This document shows positions 32,984 to 41,236 of a stretch of 44,477 nucleotides of DNA, piece after piece. Each line of letters begins with the position of its first letter. Position 1 is the first letter of the stretch. Location: assembly GCA_017644005.1 (NCBI GenBank), contig JAEPMJ010000007.1:1-44477 (forward strand). The letters run 5' to 3'. Source of the DNA: Rhizobiaceae bacterium. Its GTDB lineage: Bacteria; Pseudomonadota; Alphaproteobacteria; Rhizobiales; Rhizobiaceae. Below the pieces are notes generated by a model, which worked only from the letters and a program-made list of their open reading frames with translations, ran no database searches and was not told where the DNA came from. Both the position numbers and the translations under genes were made by a program.

Positions 32984-33011
32984 GGCGAAGCCGGCATCTG
33001 CCGGCTTCGCC
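32984..33011. terminator. Terminator between PRC-barrel gene and DksA/TraR gene
   Basis: A perfect 13-bp stem, GGCGAAGCCGGCA (32984-32996) with TGCCGGCTTCGCC (32999-33011), has a tight 2-nt central gap. On the minus strand it is followed by ATTTTTG, so it terminates the DksA/TraR-like transcript; on the plus strand it also ends the PRC-barrel message, without a T-tract. Confidence 0.82.
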
Positions 33012-33013
33012 GT

Positions 33014-33349
33014 TCAACCACCCATCTTGCCCGCACAGCGCACGCAATGCGTGAAGGTCGGGTCGACCTCGAGCCGGCCGGTGGCGATAGTCTCGCCGCA
33101 CTCCAGGCAATAGCCGTATTCGCCATTCTCGATGCGCGCCAGCGCCGCTCGCAACCGGCCGAGCCGTGCCTCGCGGCGCTTCACCACAGCCTGCGCCATT
33201 GCCTGCACCTGGATCGCGTCGATGCGCGAAACGCGGCCGACGCTCTGCTGATCGAGTTCCACCGGCGCGCTTTTGTCGGCGTGATCGAGTAGAAGGCGCT
33301 CCGTCTCGGCCAGTTCCGATTCGATTCGCTTTTTCAGTTCGCGAGACAT
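33014..33349 (-). CDS. DksA/TraR-family zinc-finger protein (second copy)
   Basis: A 111-aa protein with an N-terminal helical hairpin (RELKKRIESELAETERLLLDHADKSAPVELDQQSVGRVS in outline) and a zinc finger YCLECGETIATGRLEVDP ... HCVRCAG. The coil tip contains SAPVELDQQSVGR, which resembles the family consensus of this short TraR/DksA group (VxLDQxxVGRxSR). That consensus is common in Proteobacteria and distinct from the first copy at 22942. It may bind RNA polymerase. The ATG at 33347-33349 is preferred; a GTG 12 nt upstream is in frame. It lies 47 nt downstream of the YqeY gene on the same strand, so they may be one operon. Confidence 0.88.
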   Translation of the reverse strand: MSRELKKRIESELAETERLLLDHADKSAPVELDQQSVGRVSRIDAIQVQAMAQAVVKRREARLGRLRAALARIENGEYGYCLECGETIATGRLEVDPTFTHCVRCAGKMGG

Positions 33350-33396
33350 GGTTGCGGTCACCCTGCAGCCGTTCAGGCCTGATTGCCGGCAACGGC

Positions 33397-33846
33397 CTAC
33401 CGCAGGAGATCCTTCACGATCCCGCTTGCCTTGCCGAAATCCATCTGACCCGGATATTTGGCTTTCAGCTCATTCATGCAGCGGCCCATGTCACGCAGTC
33501 CGCCACCGCCGATCTCGTGCACCACCTGGGCACACAACCTTTGTATGTCGGCGTCGGAAAGCTGCTTGGGCAGAAATCCGCGAATGATATCGATCTCGTC
33601 CAGTTCCTGCTGGGCAAGCTCCAGCCGGCCGCCTTCTTCATAAAGGCGAGCCGATTCCTTGCGTTGCTTTACCATGGTCAGCAGCACCGTCGCGATTTCC
33701 GTGTCGCTGATCGGGTCCTTGCCCGCTCCGCGATTGGCGATATCGCGATCCTGAATTGCGGTCTGAACCAGGCGCAATGTCGAAACGCGGTGCTTGTCTT
33801 GCTGCTTGATGGCGTCTTTCAATGCCCTCGCGATCTCATCGCGCAT
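33397..33846 (-). CDS. GatB/YqeY-domain protein
   Basis: A 149-aa protein of the YqeY family: LKDAIKQQDKHRVSTLRLVQTAIQDR, in part, then VLLTMVKQRKESARLYEEGGR, ELDEIDIIRGFLPKQLSD, and the closing MGRCMNELKAKYPGQMDFGKASGIVKDLL. The domain resembles the tRNA-binding tail of GatB, suggesting a helper of tRNA-dependent amidation, though it is unproven. Position between dnaG and carA is conserved in rhizobia. It is divergent from carA with a 286-nt shared upstream region. Confidence 0.93.
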   Translation of the reverse strand: MRDEIARALKDAIKQQDKHRVSTLRLVQTAIQDRDIANRGAGKDPISDTEIATVLLTMVKQRKESARLYEEGGRLELAQQELDEIDIIRGFLPKQLSDADIQRLCAQVVHEIGGGGLRDMGRCMNELKAKYPGQMDFGKASGIVKDLLR

Positions 33847-33971
33847 GGCCGAATACTCCCTGCCTCGCGCGCAGGATAGCGCCCGCCGGTCGTGGGCGCA
33901 ATTCGTTTCCTTGCCGCTAAGCTACTGAATTTGAATATCTTCGTAAATTCGTGCGAACGCATCTGTTCACA

Positions 33972-34000
33972 TTGACCGGCCAGTTCCGGTTTCCTATTGT
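33972..34000 (+). promoter_or_regulatory. Sigma-70 promoter for carA
   Basis: TTGACC (33972-33977) and TATTGT (33995-34000) are separated by 17 bp, an excellent match to the alphaproteobacterial sigma-70 pattern. They lie 133 nt upstream of the carA start, leaving a leader of about 125 nt in which I see no clear riboswitch or leader peptide. Confidence 0.65.
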
Positions 34001-34132
34001 CCGCGCCTTTGAAAGCATTTACATCGCAGGCACGCAACGATCGACCGACTGGCGAGCGCACGGTTGTCGACGCCTATATGGCCCGAAACGAACCGTTTTC
34101 AAGCCCCTCGCCCGGACCACCGGAGAAACGCC

Positions 34133-35335
34133 ATGACCAACCACACCGCACCCTGGGGAGCCACCCGCGCGACCGCGCTTCTGGTACTGGCCGACGGCAC
34201 GGTGATCGAGGGCCGCGGCCTCGGCGCTGAGGGGGATGCCATCGGCGAAGTCTGCTTCAACACCGCGCTCACCGGTTATCAGGAAATCCTCACAGACCCG
34301 TCCTATACCGGTCAGATCGTCACCTTCACCTTCCCGCATATCGGCAATGTCGGCGCCAATGACGACGACATCGAGGAATTGAACCCGGCCGCACGCAGCG
34401 GAGCAGTCGGCGCCATCTTCAAGGCAGACGTCACCGGTCCGTCGAACTTCCGCTCTGCCGGCCATCTCGATGACTGGCTCAAGCGCCGCGGCATTGTTGC
34501 CCTGTCGGGCATCGATACGCGAGCGCTCACTGCGCTCATCCGGGAAAGCGGCATGCCCAACGCCGTCATCGCCCACGCCCCCGACGGTTCGTTCGATGTC
34601 GACGACCTGAAGCGCAAGGCCGCCTCATGGTCGGGCCTCGTCGGCCTCGACCTCGCCAGGGACGTCACCTCCGGCCAGTCGTCGCAATGGAAGGAGAAGC
34701 CCTGGACGCTCGAAGCCGGATACACCACCCAGGACGCGCCCTCCTTTCATGTCGTTGCCATTGATTACGGTGTGAAGCGCAACATCCTGCGCCTGCTCAC
34801 CGATCTCGGAGCCAAAGTCACCGTCGTGCCCGCCAAAACCCCGGCCGCCGACATTCTGGCCCTGCAGCCGGACGGCATCTTCCTGTCCAACGGTCCGGGA
34901 GACCCTGCGGCCACCGGCGAATATGCCGTTCCGGTGATCCGGGAGCTGGTCGCGACCGGAATTCCGGTCTTCGGCATCTGCCTCGGCCACCAGATGCTGG
35001 CGCTGGCGCTCGGCGCGTCCACGGTGAAGATGCATCAGGGCCACCACGGCGCCAATCACCCGGTGAAGGACTTCACGACCGGCAAGGTGGAAATCGTGTC
35101 GATGAACCACGGCTTTGCCGTCGACAAGGATTCCCTGCCCGAAGGCGTTGAAGCCACGCATGTGTCCCTGTTCGACGGTTCCAATTGCGGCCTTCGCGTC
35201 ACCGGCAAGCCGGTCTTTTCGGTGCAGCACCACCCGGAGGCCTCGCCCGGCCCGCAGGATTCGCACTACCTGTTCCGGCGCTTCGCCAACCTGATCCGCG
35301 AACGCAAGGGCGAGCCCGCGCTGGCCGAACGCTGA
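34133..35335 (+). CDS. carA: Carbamoyl-phosphate synthase small (glutaminase) subunit CarA
   Basis: A 400-aa subunit that hydrolyses glutamine and channels ammonia to CarB for carbamoyl phosphate, shared by arginine and pyrimidine synthesis. The N-terminal CPSase small-chain domain has [21 protein letters not shown] and [12 protein letters not shown]. The C-terminal class I glutamine amidotransferase has [13 protein letters not shown] (nucleophilic Cys) and [11 protein letters not shown] (His, Glu). The ATG at 34133 (MTNHTAPWG) follows GGAG; the longer frame to 34064 is unlikely. carB is not adjacent, as in many rhizobia. It ends at a strong terminator. Confidence 0.97.
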   Translation: MTNHTAPWGATRATALLVLADGTVIEGRGLGAEGDAIGEVCFNTALTGYQEILTDPSYTGQIVTFTFPHIGNVGANDDDIEELNPAARSGAVGAIFKADVTGPSNFRSAGHLDDWLKRRGIVALSGIDTRALTALIRESGMPNAVIAHAPDGSFDVDDLKRKAASWSGLVGLDLARDVTSGQSSQWKEKPWTLEAGYTTQDAPSFHVVAIDYGVKRNILRLLTDLGAKVTVVPAKTPAADILALQPDGIFLSNGPGDPAATGEYAVPVIRELVATGIPVFGICLGHQMLALALGASTVKMHQGHHGANHPVKDFTTGKVEIVSMNHGFAVDKDSLPEGVEATHVSLFDGSNCGLRVTGKPVFSVQHHPEASPGPQDSHYLFRRFANLIRERKGEPALAER

Positions 35336-35341
35336 AGCAAA

Positions 35342-35368
35342 AAAGGGCGGCTCCGGGCCGCCCTTTCC
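35342..35368 (+). terminator. Intrinsic terminator after carA
   Basis: An A-run and AAGGGCGGC pair with GCCGCCCTT around a short TCCGG loop, ending CTTTCC, 7 nt after the carA stop. Preceding A residues make it usable on the minus strand for the converging VWA gene as well. Confidence 0.8.
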
Positions 35369-35389
35369 GCAAGTCGTATTCCGTGTTCG

Positions 35390-37081
35390 TCAGGACGCCA
35401 GACGCAGCTTGACCACACGCTTGCCAATCTCCTCGAACACCTCATCGAGTTGCCTGCGCGATGGCGCGTCGAAGAAATGACCTTCAGACGATGCGCATTG
35501 CTGCAGCAAATTTCCGGTAGCCTTGTCGGGCTCCTCCAGCCGGATCGTGTAAATCTCGATACCCAGCTCCTTGGCATAGTTGCAGGCGGCGAGCGTGCGA
35601 TCGTTCATGGCGGGCGTCACTGAGGAATTGCTTGGCAACAGACGGCCCAACCGCTCGTCAACCAGATAGCCATTGCTGGAATATTTCGATCCCAGCGGAT
35701 TCCGGTCAACCCCGAAACGGTTCGCGCCGTCGGTCAGCACCACCATGATCTTCTCGATCCTCGGGTCATCAATCGACTTGCCCTCTCCGAATGGTTCTCC
35801 CGGCGTAAGCACACGCATACCCCAGGAGACTCCCTCCATGATATTTGTGTTGCCCTGCGCCCTTAGGCGTTTCACCTTCCGGACGATATCGTCATAGTCG
35901 CTGGACAGAGGTGTGATCGGCTGTGCTCCGCAGCCAAAGTCCGGGCCTTTCTTGAAATCTTGATAACCTGACGAGCTGTCATCGATCTCTATTTTCTTTT
36001 TCAACTTGGCTTTATAGGACCGGCGGTCATCATCATCATCTTCGTCATCATCTTCATCATCATCATCGCCGCCCAGTCCGAGCCCTTTCAAAATACCTGA
36101 AAGCAGGCCGCCATTAAGTGGGTTGCCAAATCTATCGGTCGCAACGCCGTACTTCGCCCACTTTTGCTTCTTCGCCTTCGTCGAAGTGTCCATGATATCC
36201 ACCTTCGACTTTACGTAGCTGTTCACATATTCTTTGGTATCGGGCTCGTCGATGCTGAAGGCTGGGACAAAAAGCGTCTCGGGTCTCTTCTGGTCTGCCT
36301 TCGTGTCGTCCACGTCGTAGTTCCTGCCACCGCGATAGCGCGTCTCCACGCAGCCAGGCCAGCGCTTGCCCAAATTCTCGTAGAGCTGAAAGCGGCTTAC
36401 GCCAGGCGTCAGTTCGGACTGCGGCACAGGGCTGCCGCCATTCAGGTCAAGCCACTTGGCGCCGGTACCGGCAATCTGTGCTCCGTTCTTATCAAACTTC
36501 GGCCCGTATTCCGGCCCCACATTGACGAAGGTGGCAAACGGCACCAGCGAAAATTTCAACCGATCCTTGTCTTTGATTTGCGCACTCATCGATTCGATCA
36601 TGCCATCGACGGCCTCTTTCATCGCCGTCAGCTTGCCGCCGGCCATGGAGCCGGTCGTGTCGAGCACAAGCGCGACTTCGTAACTTGCAAATGCGATATC
36701 GGCGGTGGACCGGGCCTCGACGGTCCAGTCGCTGTAGCCCAGCAACCCGCCGAACGCGGTCGGTGTTTCCGCCGTCGCGTCGATGGTGACTTTGGTCCCG
36801 TCGCGCGTAACCGTCAGATTGCCGAATACGAGATCGTAGTTTTCTTCCAGATACGTTCTTGCGATTTCGATCGCCTCTTTTTGAGTGAGGCGTTCGCCTT
36901 CGCGCGCCACAGCGAGCACCGCCGCGTCCATCGCCTGCTGCAATTCGTTCTGCGAGCGGCTGACGGTGGTCATGTCCACCATGAGGCCTGCGGCAAAGAT
37001 AAGCGGGATCGCGAGCACGCCCGCGCCGATCGCAAAGTTGCCACCTGTACGTCTAAGAAATAGCTGCGTGACTTTCCACAT
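35390..37081 (-). CDS. TadG-like VWA-domain protein, copy 1 (with acidic repeat tract)
   Basis: A 563-aa membrane-anchored exported protein. The N-terminal TadG/TadE-like segment (FLRRTGGNFAIGAGVLAIPLIF, in part, then AAGLMVDMTTVSRSQNELQQ) resembles Flp pilus-assembly TadG. A VWA domain has a MIDAS-type VLDTTGSMAGGKLTAMK (about residue 130) and later KIMVVLTDGANRFG. The insert between carries a run of 14 acidic residues (GG then DDDDEDDDEDDDDD, then RR) encoded by a TCA/TCT/TCG repeat. The start ATG 37079-37081 (MWKVTQLFLRR) is chosen over MDPCYG, which lacks a signal. It is a paralogue of the next gene with a separate upstream region. Function may be adhesion or pilus assembly; no other tad genes are in view. 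Confidence 0.85.
   Translation of the reverse strand: MWKVTQLFLRRTGGNFAIGAGVLAIPLIFAAGLMVDMTTVSRSQNELQQAMDAAVLAVAREGERLTQKEAIEIARTYLEENYDLVFGNLTVTRDGTKVTIDATAETPTAFGGLLGYSDWTVEARSTADIAFASYEVALVLDTTGSMAGGKLTAMKEAVDGMIESMSAQIKDKDRLKFSLVPFATFVNVGPEYGPKFDKNGAQIAGTGAKWLDLNGGSPVPQSELTPGVSRFQLYENLGKRWPGCVETRYRGGRNYDVDDTKADQKRPETLFVPAFSIDEPDTKEYVNSYVKSKVDIMDTSTKAKKQKWAKYGVATDRFGNPLNGGLLSGILKGLGLGGDDDDEDDDEDDDDDRRSYKAKLKKKIEIDDSSSGYQDFKKGPDFGCGAQPITPLSSDYDDIVRKVKRLRAQGNTNIMEGVSWGMRVLTPGEPFGEGKSIDDPRIEKIMVVLTDGANRFGVDRNPLGSKYSSNGYLVDERLGRLLPSNSSVTPAMNDRTLAACNYAKELGIEIYTIRLEEPDKATGNLLQQCASSEGHFFDAPSRRQLDEVFEEIGKRVVKLRLAS
36027..36068. repeat. Trinucleotide repeat TCA/TCT/TCG coding for an acidic run
   Basis: Fourteen TCN-type triplets in a row (TCA, TCT, TCG variants) on the plus strand encode DDDDEDDDEDDDDD on the minus strand within the first VWA gene. 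The second VWA gene lacks it at the same position, so the tract could expand or contract by slippage. Confidence 0.9.
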
Positions 37082-37229
37082 GGTAGTTCCCCAGCCTTGG
37101 GAACAACCATAACACGGATCCATTAACGTCCGTCTAAGCCAATATTCGGGAAACGCGCAGGGCCGTTCAGTTACCGTTTACCTTTCCTGCGCGCGCATTG
37201 CTAAACGTAGCCTGCCGCACCGGCTATCT
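37082..37229 (-). promoter_or_regulatory. Duplicated upstream region of VWA copy 1
   Basis: This 148-nt spacer carries blocks shared with the region upstream of copy 2 (38883-39010): ATTAA(C/T)G-N-CCGGTCTAAG-like text, an ATATTCGGGAA(A/G)CG block, and GTTTACCTT(T/G)CCTG. The shared blocks suggest the same promoter elements are duplicated; exact -35/-10 boxes are unclear. Confidence 0.5.
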
Positions 37230-38882
37230 TCAGGACGCCAGACGCAGCTTTACCACACGCTTGCCGATCTCCTCGAACACCTCGTCGAGCTGCGCGCGAG
37301 ACGGTGCATCGAAGAAATGACCTTCAGACGATGCACATTGCTGCAACATGGTGCCGGTGGCTTTGTCGGGCTCCTCCAGCCGGATCGTGTAAATCTCGAT
37401 ACCCAGTTCCTTGGCATAGCTGCAGGCGGCGAGCGTGCGATCGTTCATGGCGGGCGTCACGGAGGAATTGCTGGGCAACAGACGGCCCAGTCGCTCGTCA
37501 ACCAGATAGCCATTGCTGGAATATTTCGATCCAAGCGCATTCCGGTCGACCCCGAAACGGTTCGCGCCATCGGTCAGCACCACCATGATCTTCTCGGCCT
37601 TGGGATCGTCGATCGGCTTGCCCTGGTTGAATGGCTCACCCGGTGTCAGTACCCGCATGCCCCACGACACGCCTTCCATGATGTTGGTATTGCCCTGCGC
37701 CTCCAGACGCTTCACCTTCCGGACGATTTCGTCATAGTCGCTGGACAGAGGCGTAATCGGCTGCGTTCCGCAACCGAAATCCGGCCCCTTCCTGAAACCT
37801 CCATACCCCGACGGGCTGTCATCGATCGCAACCTTCGTCACGGTCGGCGCGTTTCGGTTGCTACCGCCCAGGCCCAGGCCGAGCCCTCTCAGAACATTTG
37901 CGAGCAGGCCGCCATTGAGTGGATTGCCGACATTGTCGGTCTCAACTCCGTATTTCGCCCACTTTTGCTTCCTTGCCGCTATCGAGGTGTCCCGCGTGTC
38001 TACGCTCGATTTGATGTAATTGTTCACATATTCATCGGTATCGGGCTCGTCGATGCTGAAGGCCGGGACAAAAAGCGTCTCGGGCTTCGTCGGATCCGCC
38101 GGCGTGTCATTTACATCGTAATTCCGCCCACCGTGGTAGCGCGTCTCTACGCAACCAGGCCAGCGCTTGCCCATGTTCTCGTAAAGCTGAAAACGGCTCA
38201 CGCCAGGCGTCAGTTCGGATTGCGGAACGGGGCTGTCCCCGTTCAGGTCGAGCCAATGTGCGCCTGTACCGGCAATCTGTCGGCCCTGGTCGTCGAATTT
38301 CGGTCCGTATTCGGGCCCGACATTGACGAAGGTCGCGAACGGCACCAGCGAGAACTTCAGCCGCTCCTTGTCTCGTATTTGCGCGCTCATCAGTTCGACC
38401 ATGCCATCGACGGCCTCCTTCATCGCCGTCAGCTTGCCGCCTGCCATGGAGCCCGTCGTGTCGAGCACAAGCGCGACTTCGTAGCTGGCGTAGGCGACAT
38501 CGGCGGTGGATCGCGCCTCGACCGTCCAGTCGCTGTAGCCGAGCAGCCCGCCGAATGCCGTCGGGGTCTCCGCCGTCGCATCCAGGGTCACCTTGGTCCC
38601 GCTCCGGACAAGGGTGAGGTTGCCGAACATGAGGTCATAGTTCTCTTCGAGGTAGAGGCGCGCGATTTCAACCGCCTCTCTTTGGGTCACCTTTTCGCCT
38701 TCGCGCGCCACGGCGAGCACTGCCGCATCCATCGCCTGCTGCAATTCGTTCTGCGAGCGGCTGACGGTGGTCATGTCCACCATGAGTCCTGCGGCAAATA
38801 TAAGCGGGATCGCGAGCACGCCCGCGCCGATCGCAAAGTTGCCACCTGTACTTCTAAGAAATAGCTGCGTGATTTTTCGCAT
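37230..38882 (-). CDS. TadG-like VWA-domain protein, copy 2
   Basis: A 550-aa paralogue of the preceding gene, nearly identical by eye along the N-terminal anchor, the MIDAS stretch (VLDTTGSMAGGKLTAMKEAV in part) and the C-terminus (RLEEPDKATG, ...QLDEVFEEIGKRVVKLRLAS in outline). The main difference is the middle insert: an acidic repeat in copy 1 is replaced here by GGSNRNAPTVTKVAIDDSPS. The ATG at 38880-38882 (MRKITQLFLRSTGG) is preferred to an upstream ATG. Promoter-region DNA is also duplicated, so both copies probably have their own similar promoters. It is likely exported and anchored by its N-terminal TM segment. Confidence 0.85.
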   Translation of the reverse strand: MRKITQLFLRSTGGNFAIGAGVLAIPLIFAAGLMVDMTTVSRSQNELQQAMDAAVLAVAREGEKVTQREAVEIARLYLEENYDLMFGNLTLVRSGTKVTLDATAETPTAFGGLLGYSDWTVEARSTADVAYASYEVALVLDTTGSMAGGKLTAMKEAVDGMVELMSAQIRDKERLKFSLVPFATFVNVGPEYGPKFDDQGRQIAGTGAHWLDLNGDSPVPQSELTPGVSRFQLYENMGKRWPGCVETRYHGGRNYDVNDTPADPTKPETLFVPAFSIDEPDTDEYVNNYIKSSVDTRDTSIAARKQKWAKYGVETDNVGNPLNGGLLANVLRGLGLGLGGSNRNAPTVTKVAIDDSPSGYGGFRKGPDFGCGTQPITPLSSDYDEIVRKVKRLEAQGNTNIMEGVSWGMRVLTPGEPFNQGKPIDDPKAEKIMVVLTDGANRFGVDRNALGSKYSSNGYLVDERLGRLLPSNSSVTPAMNDRTLAACSYAKELGIEIYTIRLEEPDKATGTMLQQCASSEGHFFDAPSRAQLDEVFEEIGKRVVKLRLAS

Positions 38883-39036
38883 GGTCGTTCCCGGATTTCG
38901 GACACCCATAGCCCGGCCCTATTAATGCCGGTCTAAGCGAATATTCGGGAAGCGAGCGTGAATTTTCAGCCGGCGTTTACCTTGCCTGCCCGCGCGAACG
39001 CGCGCGGGGGCGGGTTTGATGGCGCGGAATGCGCTT

Positions 39037-39939
39037 TCAGATCGGGTTGTTGAATGTATCGCAATCGGAAAGCTTGCCGCCCCGAAAGCCGTTTGCGAAC
39101 CAGGTCTGCCGCTGCGCGGAAGTGCCATGGTTGAAGCTCTCCGGCACCACATAACCCTGGGTGCGCCGCTGCAGCGTATCGTCGCCGATCTGCCTGGCGG
39201 CATTGAGCGCTTCCTCGATGTCTCCGGCCTCCAGCAATCCCTCGCGATCCGTAAAATGCGCCCACACGCCCGCAAAACAGTCTGCCTGGAGTTCGACGCG
39301 CATCGACATCGCATTTGCCTCGGCCTGACTCATGCGCTGGCGCATTTCGTTGAACCGCGGCAGAACGCCAATCAGGTTCTGGACATGGTGGCCAACCTCA
39401 TGCGCGATCACATAGGCCTGCGCAAAATCGCCGGCCGCGCCAAACTGACGCGCCAGCTGATCGAAGAATGTCGTGTCGAGATAGATCTTGCTGTCGCCCG
39501 GGCAATAAAAGGGCCCTGAGGCGGACGAAGCAAACCCGCAGGCTGAGCGCACCTGCCCGGAAAACAGCGTCAGCGTCGGCTCGCTATAGGTGGCGCCCTC
39601 GGCCCTGAAAACGCCGTTCCAGACATCCTCCGTTTCGGCAAGCACGACAGCCACGAATGTGCGCATGTCGTCCGAAGCCTGCGTGCCTTCCTCCTGCGCG
39701 AACTGGCCGCCGGCCCCCTGGCCGCCATCGAGCATGGCCAGCGGATCGATGCCGATCGCCCGCAGGCCGAAAAAGACGACGACGATGATGATCAGCCCAG
39801 TGAAGCTGATTCCGCCGCCACCGCGCCCCATCGGAAGCCGCATGCGCGTGCCGCCGCGCCCGAATCCGCCTGGCAGCCCTGACGACTGGCCCCTCCGGTC
39901 GTCGATATTGCTGCTTTCCCGCCGTCCGCGCCAACGCAT
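39037..39939 (-). CDS. Neutral zinc metallopeptidase, YpfJ type (membrane-anchored)
   Basis: A 300-aa protein of the putative neutral zinc metallopeptidase (YpfJ, KPN_02809) family. Arg/Gly-rich N-terminal cytoplasmic part, then one TM helix (ISFTGLIIIVVVFFGLRAIG, about residues 43-62), then the periplasmic peptidase domain with YVIAHEVGHHVQNLIG (HExxH) and a downstream Glu in MRVELQADCFAGVWAH. Segments SACGFASSASGPFYCPGD and KIYLDTTFF are family hallmarks. The start ATG 39937-39939 (MRWRGRRESSNIDDRRG) matches the family N-terminus. Substrates are unknown. It is not linked to its neighbours by overlap. Confidence 0.92.
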   Translation of the reverse strand: MRWRGRRESSNIDDRRGQSSGLPGGFGRGGTRMRLPMGRGGGGISFTGLIIIVVVFFGLRAIGIDPLAMLDGGQGAGGQFAQEEGTQASDDMRTFVAVVLAETEDVWNGVFRAEGATYSEPTLTLFSGQVRSACGFASSASGPFYCPGDSKIYLDTTFFDQLARQFGAAGDFAQAYVIAHEVGHHVQNLIGVLPRFNEMRQRMSQAEANAMSMRVELQADCFAGVWAHFTDREGLLEAGDIEEALNAARQIGDDTLQRRTQGYVVPESFNHGTSAQRQTWFANGFRGGKLSDCDTFNNPI

Positions 39940-40128
39940 CTGATTTTCCCGCTTCTGCCTCGACGCCACACGCCGACTTGGCAATCAAGACCGGATATGC
40001 CGCGAGATCAAGTCAGGCGGTCGCGTCGCGCCGCCGTCCGCGGTTTCAACGCCGGCCGGGACCCACGTCGAACGTCGCAAGAACCGCCCTGACAACTGCA
40101 GGGCCTACTGCCGCGATGTGTTTTGGCG

Positions 40129-41070
40129 TCACGAATGGTGCCTGCGCCGCATCAGCGTGTCGGAGGGTTTTTCGCCATATTCGGCGCCGTAATATTGCGC
40201 AAACCGGCCCAGATGCGCAAAACCGCAGGCCATTGCGGCGTCGGTTACCGTGGTTTCGTGCGGACTGGCCTGAACGAGAAGCCGCCTGACTGCCTCCAGC
40301 CGTTTGCGTCGCAGCATGTCGGCCGGCGTTTCTTCCTTGAAGCGCTTGAACAGCTCGAACAGCGTGCGCACCGGCACCCCGGCGACCCGCGCCATGTCGG
40401 CAATGGTGATTGCTTCGCCGAGATGTTCGTCCACATAAGCCTCGACTCGGCGCACGGCCGCAATGGTCGGCAATGGCGTGGAGCTTCTGGACAGGCCCGG
40501 CACCGTTGCCATCAGAAAACTGACCAGAAGGCCCTTCGCGCAATGGGCCTCCATGAGCGCCAGCCGCGAATCTTCTTCCCCCAGCTCGAAATTCAGCCAC
40601 CGCAGCTGGCTGAGCAGCGCACGTCCGGCTGGTGTCGCCAGGTCGCAACGCCTCATCGCCTTCATCGTGCGCGTCGAATCGCCCTGACCCGAAAGATCCG
40701 CCAGAGTTTCTGCGATGTCGGAATTCTCGAACCGGGTGATCAACAGCGTGCAATTGCGATGAATGGCAAAATCGATACCCCGCGCCAGCCCGAGGACCTG
40801 CCCTTTTTGCAGGCTGAACCGGTCGCGCCCATCGCTGTCCGGTTCGCTGGATACGCCTTTGATCGGGATCTGCAGCAGTGAGAAACCGTCCAGAGGGTCG
40901 GTTCTGATTTCCACCTCGGAGCCGTAGCTGAGATGGGTCAGTCCGATACGGCCGAAACGTCGCGCTTCAAGGTTTCCGGTGATCCGGTCCGGTCCCCTGA
41001 TCTCGTGTGGACGAAAGTGACTGCCCACTGCTTCAGTAAAATCAGAAAGATGCGATGACGTGACGTGCAT
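40129..41070 (-). CDS. AraC-family regulator (cupin-type N-terminal domain)
   Basis: A 313-aa regulator. The N-terminal AraC-binding-like domain (FSLLQIPIKGVSSEP, FSLQKGQVLGLARG) is of the type found in regulators of aromatic oxygenase genes. The C-terminal double HTH is clear: AITIADMARVAGVPVRTLFELFKRF and TVTDAAMACGFAHLGRFAQYYGAEYGEKPSDTL, in part. The ATG at 41068-41070 has GGAGGG about 5 nt upstream. It is divergent from the StyA-like operon across 166 nt with several inverted repeats, so it probably activates that operon in response to the substrate. It resembles regulators of oxygenase clusters rather than sugar regulators. Confidence 0.88.
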   Translation of the reverse strand: MHVTSSHLSDFTEAVGSHFRPHEIRGPDRITGNLEARRFGRIGLTHLSYGSEVEIRTDPLDGFSLLQIPIKGVSSEPDSDGRDRFSLQKGQVLGLARGIDFAIHRNCTLLITRFENSDIAETLADLSGQGDSTRTMKAMRRCDLATPAGRALLSQLRWLNFELGEEDSRLALMEAHCAKGLLVSFLMATVPGLSRSSTPLPTIAAVRRVEAYVDEHLGEAITIADMARVAGVPVRTLFELFKRFKEETPADMLRRKRLEAVRRLLVQASPHETTVTDAAMACGFAHLGRFAQYYGAEYGEKPSDTLMRRRHHS

Positions 41071-41127
41071 CGGCCCTCCATCTCGATTTACTTCAAGCTT
41101 AAACTTCTCGCACGAACCGGACAACCC

Positions 41128-41160
41128 CGCAATATCCGGATTGCGAGGCGGCAAATGCCG
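41128..41160. promoter_or_regulatory. Inverted repeats between araC-type and styA-like genes
   Basis: CGCAAT (41128-41133) and ATTGCG (41140-41145) form one dyad, and CGGCA-AA-TGCCG (41149-41160) a second, both inside the 166-nt divergent promoter region. AraC sites are often direct repeats, so these are only candidate sites; one may be a chance stem. Confidence 0.35.
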
Positions 41161-41236
41161 AATGTTTCATGCGCCATCCGACCGGCCTCTCGCCTTCGTC
41201 GCGACAGTCTGGTCCTACGCCTTGGGAGGGGTTGAG

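Noticed and set aside
37317..38864. A 515-codon plus-strand frame opposite the second VWA gene
   Set aside because: It mirrors the VWA coding strand and a matching shadow lies opposite copy 1; there are no motifs.
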